Source: an uncultured Myxococcales bacterium (GTDB lineage: Bacteria; Myxococcota_A; Bradymonadia; Bradymonadales; Bradymonadaceae). Taken from it: a DNA stretch of 6,353 nt. The DNA lies in assembly GCA_913058025.1 (NCBI GenBank), contig CAJXPN010000279.1, forward strand, positions 1 through 6,353, in the 5' to 3' direction. Shown in pieces: positions 6,307 through 6,353 of this stretch. The translations under genes were made by a program, and so were the position numbers. The notes under the pieces were generated by a model, which made no database searches, was not told the DNA's origin, and saw only the letters and a program-made list of their open reading frames with translations. Position 1 is the stretch's first letter, and each line of letters begins with the position of its first letter.

Positions 6307-6353
6307 CTGTCTCTTATACACATCTCCGAGCCCACGAGACAGGCAGAAATCTC
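6307..6353. other. Illumina Nextera P7-side adapter (not genomic)
   Basis: Positions 6307-6325 are the reverse complement of the Tn5 mosaic end. Positions 6326-6340 (CCGAGCCCACGAGAC) are the read-2 adapter, 6341-6348 (AGGCAGAA) the i7 index read of N703, and 6349-6353 (ATCTC) the start of P7. It provides the false MYKRQ start of the gene at 5905-6306. Confidence 0.98.

Overview
The window is a 6.26 kb piece of high-GC bacterial chromosome (positions 48-6306) with Illumina Nextera library adapters still attached at both ends (1-47 and 6307-6353). The outermost gene at each end is therefore cut by the library or assembly, not by biology. Heavy GC bias at third codon positions, a Ser/Thr protein kinase with an N-terminal zinc-ribbon-like segment, PEGA domains, TPR lipoproteins and a sigma-54-like promoter together suggest a myxobacterium-like lineage (Myxococcota, Bradymonadota or a relative). 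This is inferred from gene style; there is no marker gene in the window.

Layout: (a) 48-1467, minus: a TPR-repeat outer-envelope lipoprotein lacking its C-terminus. (b) 1468-1798: divergent control region with a perfect TTGACA box and a short degenerate 14-bp repeat. (c) 1799-2398, plus: an unrecognised acidic 199-residue cytoplasmic protein. (d) 2428-2460: strong hairpin between convergent genes. (e) 2476-2802, minus: a 108-residue single-domain rhodanese whose catalytic cysteine is replaced by alanine; the protein has no cysteine at all. (f) 2803-3172: a 370-bp divergent control region with a 14-bp perfect palindrome, a sigma-70-like promoter towards the rhodanese, a sigma-54-like promoter in the other direction, and several inverted repeats in the putative rhodanese leader. 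(g) 3173-4147, plus: a secreted or membrane-anchored TPR-PEGA protein with an (EP)7 linker and two hydrophobic segments. (h) 4137-4160: a perfect palindrome that holds the stop codons of both convergent genes. (i) 4150-5865, minus: a Hanks-type Ser/Thr kinase with one membrane span. (j) 5905-6306, minus: the C-terminal part of a PEGA-domain protein 39 bp upstream of the kinase and probably in its operon.

The common theme is envelope sensing or scaffolding: TPR and PEGA modules outside the membrane and a membrane-spanning kinase inside. Nothing proves that the genes work together. No RNA gene, CRISPR array, insertion sequence, attachment site or origin was seen. The most unusual points are the control region at 2803-3172, the cysteine-free rhodanese, and the palindrome shared by two stop codons.
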